Position numbers and translations under genes: made by a program
Part shown: positions 21,913-24,448 of the stretch, one piece after another
How positions within the stretch are numbered: position 1 is the stretch's first letter
How the letters are laid out: the number at the start of each line of letters is the position of its first letter
The notes under the pieces: model-generated
What the model saw: only the letters and a program-made list of their open reading frames with translations
The model's database searches: none
Told to the model about the DNA's origin: nothing
NCBI GenBank assembly: GCA_036554285.1
Contig: DATBNO010000065.1
Span: 1 to 24,448, forward strand
Reading direction: 5' to 3'
Origin: JADGGM01 sp025449955
GTDB taxonomy: Bacteria > Gemmatimonadota > Gemmatimonadetes > Gemmatimonadales > Gemmatimonadaceae
DNA length: 24,448 bases

Positions 21913-23120
21913 CAGTGCGCGAGCAGGTGTCCGAGCTTCGTCTGCTTGGTCTCGAGGTATTCGCGGTTCTCGTCCGTCTTGGGCGCACGGATCGGCACCC
22001 GCTCGTCCACCGTTAGGCCGTAGCCTTCCAGGCCCACCAGCTTGCGCGGGTTGTTGGTGAGCGGCCGGATCGACTTGAGCCCCAGGTCGAGCAGAATCTG
22101 CGCGCCAATTCCATAGTTGCGCAGATCGGGCTTGAATCCGAGTCGTTCGTTGGCCTCTACCGTATCGGCGCCGCCATCTTGTAGCTCATAGGCCTTGAGC
22201 TTGTTGAGCAGCCCGATGCCACGCCCTTCCTGGTCCAGATACACCACCACGCCGCGCCCTTCCTCGGCGATCATCTGCATGGCCGCTTGCAACTGCCACC
22301 CGCAGTCGCAGCGCAGCGAGCCGAACACGTCGCCCGTTAGGCACTTGGAGTGCATGCGCGTCAGCACGTGCTCGCCCTCCTTCACATCGCCGAACACCAG
22401 CGCCACGTGCTCGTGCTGGTCGACGTCGTTGTGGTAGCCGATGATGCGCCAATCGCCCCACTCGGTGGGCAACCGCGCCTCGGCCACCCGGTGCACCAGC
22501 CGTTCGTTCTTGAGCCGGTGCGCCACCACCTCGGCCACGGTAATGAACGTTAGGCCGTGCTTCTCGGCGAACTGCTCGAGCTCGGGACGGCGCGCCGGCT
22601 GGCCATCCTCGTCGCGCAGAATCTCGCAGATGACGCCGGCGGGATAGAGCCCCGCGCGACGCGCCAGATCGATGGCGGCCTCGGTATGCCCAACGCGCTG
22701 CAGCACGCCGCCATCCTTGGCCCTGAGCGGCTGGATGTGCCCGCCGTACCGCAGGTCGCCCGGCACCGCGGCCGGATCGACGGCCACCTGAATGGTGCGC
22801 GCGCGATCCTGGGCCGAGATGCCGGTGGTGATGCCGAAGCGCGGGGCTGCGTCGATACTCTGCGTGTACGCGGTGCGATAGGCGTCGACGTTGTTCTCGC
22901 TCACCAGCGTCAGGCCCAATTGGTCGCAGCGCTCGCCGGTGAGCGCCAGGCAGATCAAGCCGCTGGCGCGCTTGGCCATGAACGTGATGATCTCGGGCGT
23001 CACCAGTTGGGCGGCGCAAATGAGATCGCCTTCGTTCTCGCGATCCTCATCGTCGGCCACGATGATCATGCGGCCGGCCGCGATGTCGGCGATCGCCTGC
23101 TCGACGGTTCCGAATGGCAT
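21912..23120 (-). CDS. ribBA: Bifunctional 3,4-DHBP synthase / GTP cyclohydrolase II
   Basis: This 402-residue fusion feeds both branches of riboflavin synthesis. The N-terminal RibB domain (1-200) has DDEDRENEGDLICAAQ, GITTGISAQDRARTI and GGVLQRVGHTEAAIDLARRAG. The C-terminal RibA domain has the zinc site CLTGDVFGSLRCDCG, then YLDQEGRGIGLLNKLKAY, and ends with LTNNPRKLVGLEGYGL. The residue before the first zinc Cys is Lys (HSKC) where many family members have Glu (HSEC); this position varies, so I expect an active enzyme. ATG 23120 lies two bases after the ribE stop. Confidence 0.96.
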   Translation of the reverse strand: MPFGTVEQAIADIAAGRMIIVADDEDRENEGDLICAAQLVTPEIITFMAKRASGLICLALTGERCDQLGLTLVSENNVDAYRTAYTQSIDAAPRFGITTGISAQDRARTIQVAVDPAAVPGDLRYGGHIQPLRAKDGGVLQRVGHTEAAIDLARRAGLYPAGVICEILRDEDGQPARRPELEQFAEKHGLTFITVAEVVAHRLKNERLVHRVAEARLPTEWGDWRIIGYHNDVDQHEHVALVFGDVKEGEHVLTRMHSKCLTGDVFGSLRCDCGWQLQAAMQMIAEEGRGVVVYLDQEGRGIGLLNKLKAYELQDGGADTVEANERLGFKPDLRNYGIGAQILLDLGLKSIRPLTNNPRKLVGLEGYGLTVDERVPIRAPKTDENREYLETKQTKLGHLLAH

Positions 23121-23122
23121 GG

Positions 23123-23725
23123 TCAGCGCACCGTCGCGAGGTAGGGCGCCATGAGCCGCTGCACGTACTTGCCGATCACATCGGCCTCCACGTGCACGCG
23201 CTGCCCCGGCGCGAGATCGCCCAGTGTGGTATGGCGCAGTGTGTATTCGATGAGCGACAATTGCACGACATCGCTCGCCGGCATCTCGTTCACGGTGAGG
23301 CTCACGCCGTTCACGGCGATCGACCCGTGCGGCACCATCAGCTCGGCGACTTCGCGCGGGAGGCGGACATCGATGAGCCGAGCGTCGCCCTCGGTGCGCG
23401 CGGCCACCACGGTGCCCGTGTCATCCACGTGCCCCTGCACCAGGTGCCCGCCTAACCGATCGCCGGCGCGCATCGCGCGCTCGAGGTTCACCCGCGTGCC
23501 GGCGCGCCAGTCGGCCACGCACGTGCGTCCGAGCGTCGTCACCACCGCCGCCACGGTGAACCATCCCTCGCCGTATTCCCTAACCGTTAGGCATACGCCA
23601 TCCAGCGCGATGCTCTCGCCGGCCGCCAGGTCGCGGTAGGCGGTGCGCACGCGCAGCTCGCGGCCCGCGGGGCCATCAGCTGCGCGATCGATGATGCCAA
23701 TGTCGTTAATGATGCCGGTGAACAT
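23123..23725 (-). CDS. ribE: Riboflavin synthase, alpha chain
   Basis: RibE dismutates two lumazine molecules into riboflavin. The 200-residue protein starts with the canonical MFTGI and has the two duplicated barrel halves, each with a VCLTV/VSLTV motif (ALDGVCLTVRE and AVNGVSLTVNE) and a HLVQGHVDDTG segment. ATG 23725 is at the family start. The upstream 50 bases to the palindromic repeat hold no clear Shine-Dalgarno, promoter or FMN riboswitch. Confidence 0.96.
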   Translation of the reverse strand: MFTGIINDIGIIDRAADGPAGRELRVRTAYRDLAAGESIALDGVCLTVREYGEGWFTVAAVVTTLGRTCVADWRAGTRVNLERAMRAGDRLGGHLVQGHVDDTGTVVAARTEGDARLIDVRLPREVAELMVPHGSIAVNGVSLTVNEMPASDVVQLSLIEYTLRHTTLGDLAPGQRVHVEADVIGKYVQRLMAPYLATVR

Positions 23726-23775
23726 GTATTCGATCAGTAGTGCGTTAGTTCAGGTGGAGTGAAAGCAGCGACTTC

Positions 23776-24023
23776 GTAGCTGGCTGCTTCGCTCATGTTG
23801 TAAGGATAAGAGCGGATGACTGCACGGATGACGGCGGATCTGCGCGGCTGCGGGGGATGAGCTCGTAACCGCATGTCACGTTTCTCTTTTTTGTTTTTCA
23901 AAAAAAAAGGCAACAGATCTCGCCATTCCAGACTCGCTCAGCGCCGAGCAGCCGTGCAGATCCGCAGTTATCCGTGCAGTCATCCGCTTTGATCCTTACA
24001 ACTTGAGCGAAGCAGCCAGCTAC
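23776..24023. repeat. Intact ~248-bp palindromic repeat (MITE-like) between ribD and ribE
   Basis: The ends are inverted repeats of about 70 bp: GTAGCTGGCTGCTTCGCTCA on the left and its complement on the right, with TGTAAGGAT, GCGGATGACTGCACGGAT and GCGGATCTGC in both arms. The centre is A/T-rich (TTTTTTG, TTTTTC, A8). It carries no open frame. The right terminus supplies the TAG stop of ribD. The same element is split by the IS at 12536-14142 and a diverged half lies at 4786-4919. No target duplication is obvious. Confidence 0.88.
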
Positions 24024-24448
24024 TCCGCGGCCCCCGGCGCCGGTACCTCGTGCACAGCGTACGCAATCATGCTGTCGTCGCCAAACGCTCGCCGCTCCAA
24101 TACAGTAAGCCGGGCCGCCCTTTCGATGGTCGTCCCCGGAGAAAATGCGAAGGAACCCCGCGCTCCGGCGCCGAGTACGACCGGACCCTGAAAGATAATC
24201 AAACGGTCTACGAGGGATCGCTCCCAGAGAGCCGCCCCCAGACGGGCGCCGCCCTCTACGAGGAGGGACCGAACGCCCTCTGACTTCAGATGTTCCAATC
24301 TATTATATAGCGAGCTGGACCGGACCACCTCGACCCCGGCTGCCTCGAGCGCTCGCACCGCCCTCACCGGCGGTTTCTCGGCGATCACCGTCACCGGAAT
24401 CTCGCGCGCGCTTTTCACGAGCTTCGAATCGAGTGGAGTGCGAGCGTG
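24020..24448 (-). CDS. ribD: RibD reductase domain, C-terminal part (5' end outside window)
   Basis: The frame enters at the right edge as HARTPLDSKLVKSAREIPVTV and ends at 24020, giving 142 residues. It matches the C-terminal reductase domain of RibD (5-amino-6-(5-phosphoribosylamino)uracil reductase): TPLDSKLVKSAR, SLLVEGGARLGAALWERSLVDRL, and PVVLGAGARG. The N-terminal deaminase domain should lie upstream, outside the window. The tail VPAPGAAE then TAG: the TAG comes from the terminal GTAGC of the palindromic repeat, so the natural C-terminus may have been altered by its insertion. Confidence 0.93.
   Translation of the reverse strand, partial: HARTPLDSKLVKSAREIPVTVIAEKPPVRAVRALEAAGVEVVRSSSLYNRLEHLKSEGVRSLLVEGGARLGAALWERSLVDRLIIFQGPVVLGAGARGSFAFSPGTTIERAARLTVLERRAFGDDSMIAYAVHEVPAPGAAE

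Larger units (their letters stand above)
721..23590. repeat. Highly iterated heptamer GCCTAAC/GTTAGGC scattered through the window
   Basis: Hand counting gives about 40 exact copies (about 27 as GCCTAAC and 13 as GTTAGGC on the plus strand), for example near 721, 1117, 1564, 2192, 3653, 5410, 6338, 7563, 10649, 15329, 17029, 18397, 21027, 22011, 22335 and 23583. The count may be off by one or two. Nearly all are inside genes. At about 68% GC, base composition predicts two or three. Confidence 0.8.

Noticed and set aside
21912..23120. Lys in HSKCLTGD of RibBA as a sign of inactivity
   Set aside because: The zinc cysteines and catalytic motifs are intact, and this residue is variable in the family.
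23726..23775. FMN riboswitch before ribE
   Set aside because: Only 50 bases, without the conserved FMN-aptamer blocks; the rest of the gap is the palindromic repeat.

Overview
This window is a chromosomal segment from a high-GC, Gram-negative bacterium. A TonB-dependent outer-membrane receptor with a periplasmic binding lipoprotein shows the outer membrane. I estimate GC at two-thirds or more by eye. GTG starts are common and nearly every gene junction overlaps by 1-11 nt, usually as GTGA or ATGA. The phylum is not proven. Gemmatimonadota is my best guess from overall style, the short (archaeal/thermophile-type) AhcY, and a mannose-type PTS cluster carrying HPr kinase; a deltaproteobacterial lineage is the main alternative. 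Every recognised gene is on the minus strand, so the layout below follows transcription from right to left.

Right block (24448 to 14139). The end of ribD is followed by a 248-bp palindromic repeat. Then comes a nearly gapless series: ribE, ribBA, ribH, nusB, a GT4 glycosyltransferase, hpf, hprK, mannose-type PTS IIA, IIB, IIC and IID, ptsH and ptsI. The rib genes convert GTP and ribulose-5-phosphate to riboflavin. The PTS genes form a complete phosphorelay from PEP through EI and HPr to IIA and IIB and a IIC/IID membrane pair. HprK can phosphorylate HPr on serine.

Middle block (14142 to 9095). A second copy of the palindromic repeat is split by a complete ISL3-family insertion sequence. Beyond it lie a promoter and metK, then ahcY and a bifunctional-nuclease-domain protein. 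metK and ahcY make SAM and clear S-adenosylhomocysteine. A hairpin with a T-rich tail lies past the nuclease gene.

Left block (9167 to 1). An exported single-pass protein of unknown function comes first. A cobalamin riboswitch with a hairpin expression platform follows, controlling btuF, btuC, btuD and btuB for vitamin B12 uptake. A diverged copy of the palindromic repeat lies between btuD and btuB, and an unrelated ~118-bp inverted repeat lies between btuB and recO. recO overlaps selB, which runs off the left edge.

The most unusual signals are not genes. (1) The heptamer GCCTAAC/GTTAGGC occurs about 40 times, many-fold above composition, almost always inside genes and mostly in a phase that creates rare Leu codons TTA or CTA. 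(2) A ~240-bp palindromic repeat family sits directly behind stop codons, and twice its own terminus supplies the TAG stop.
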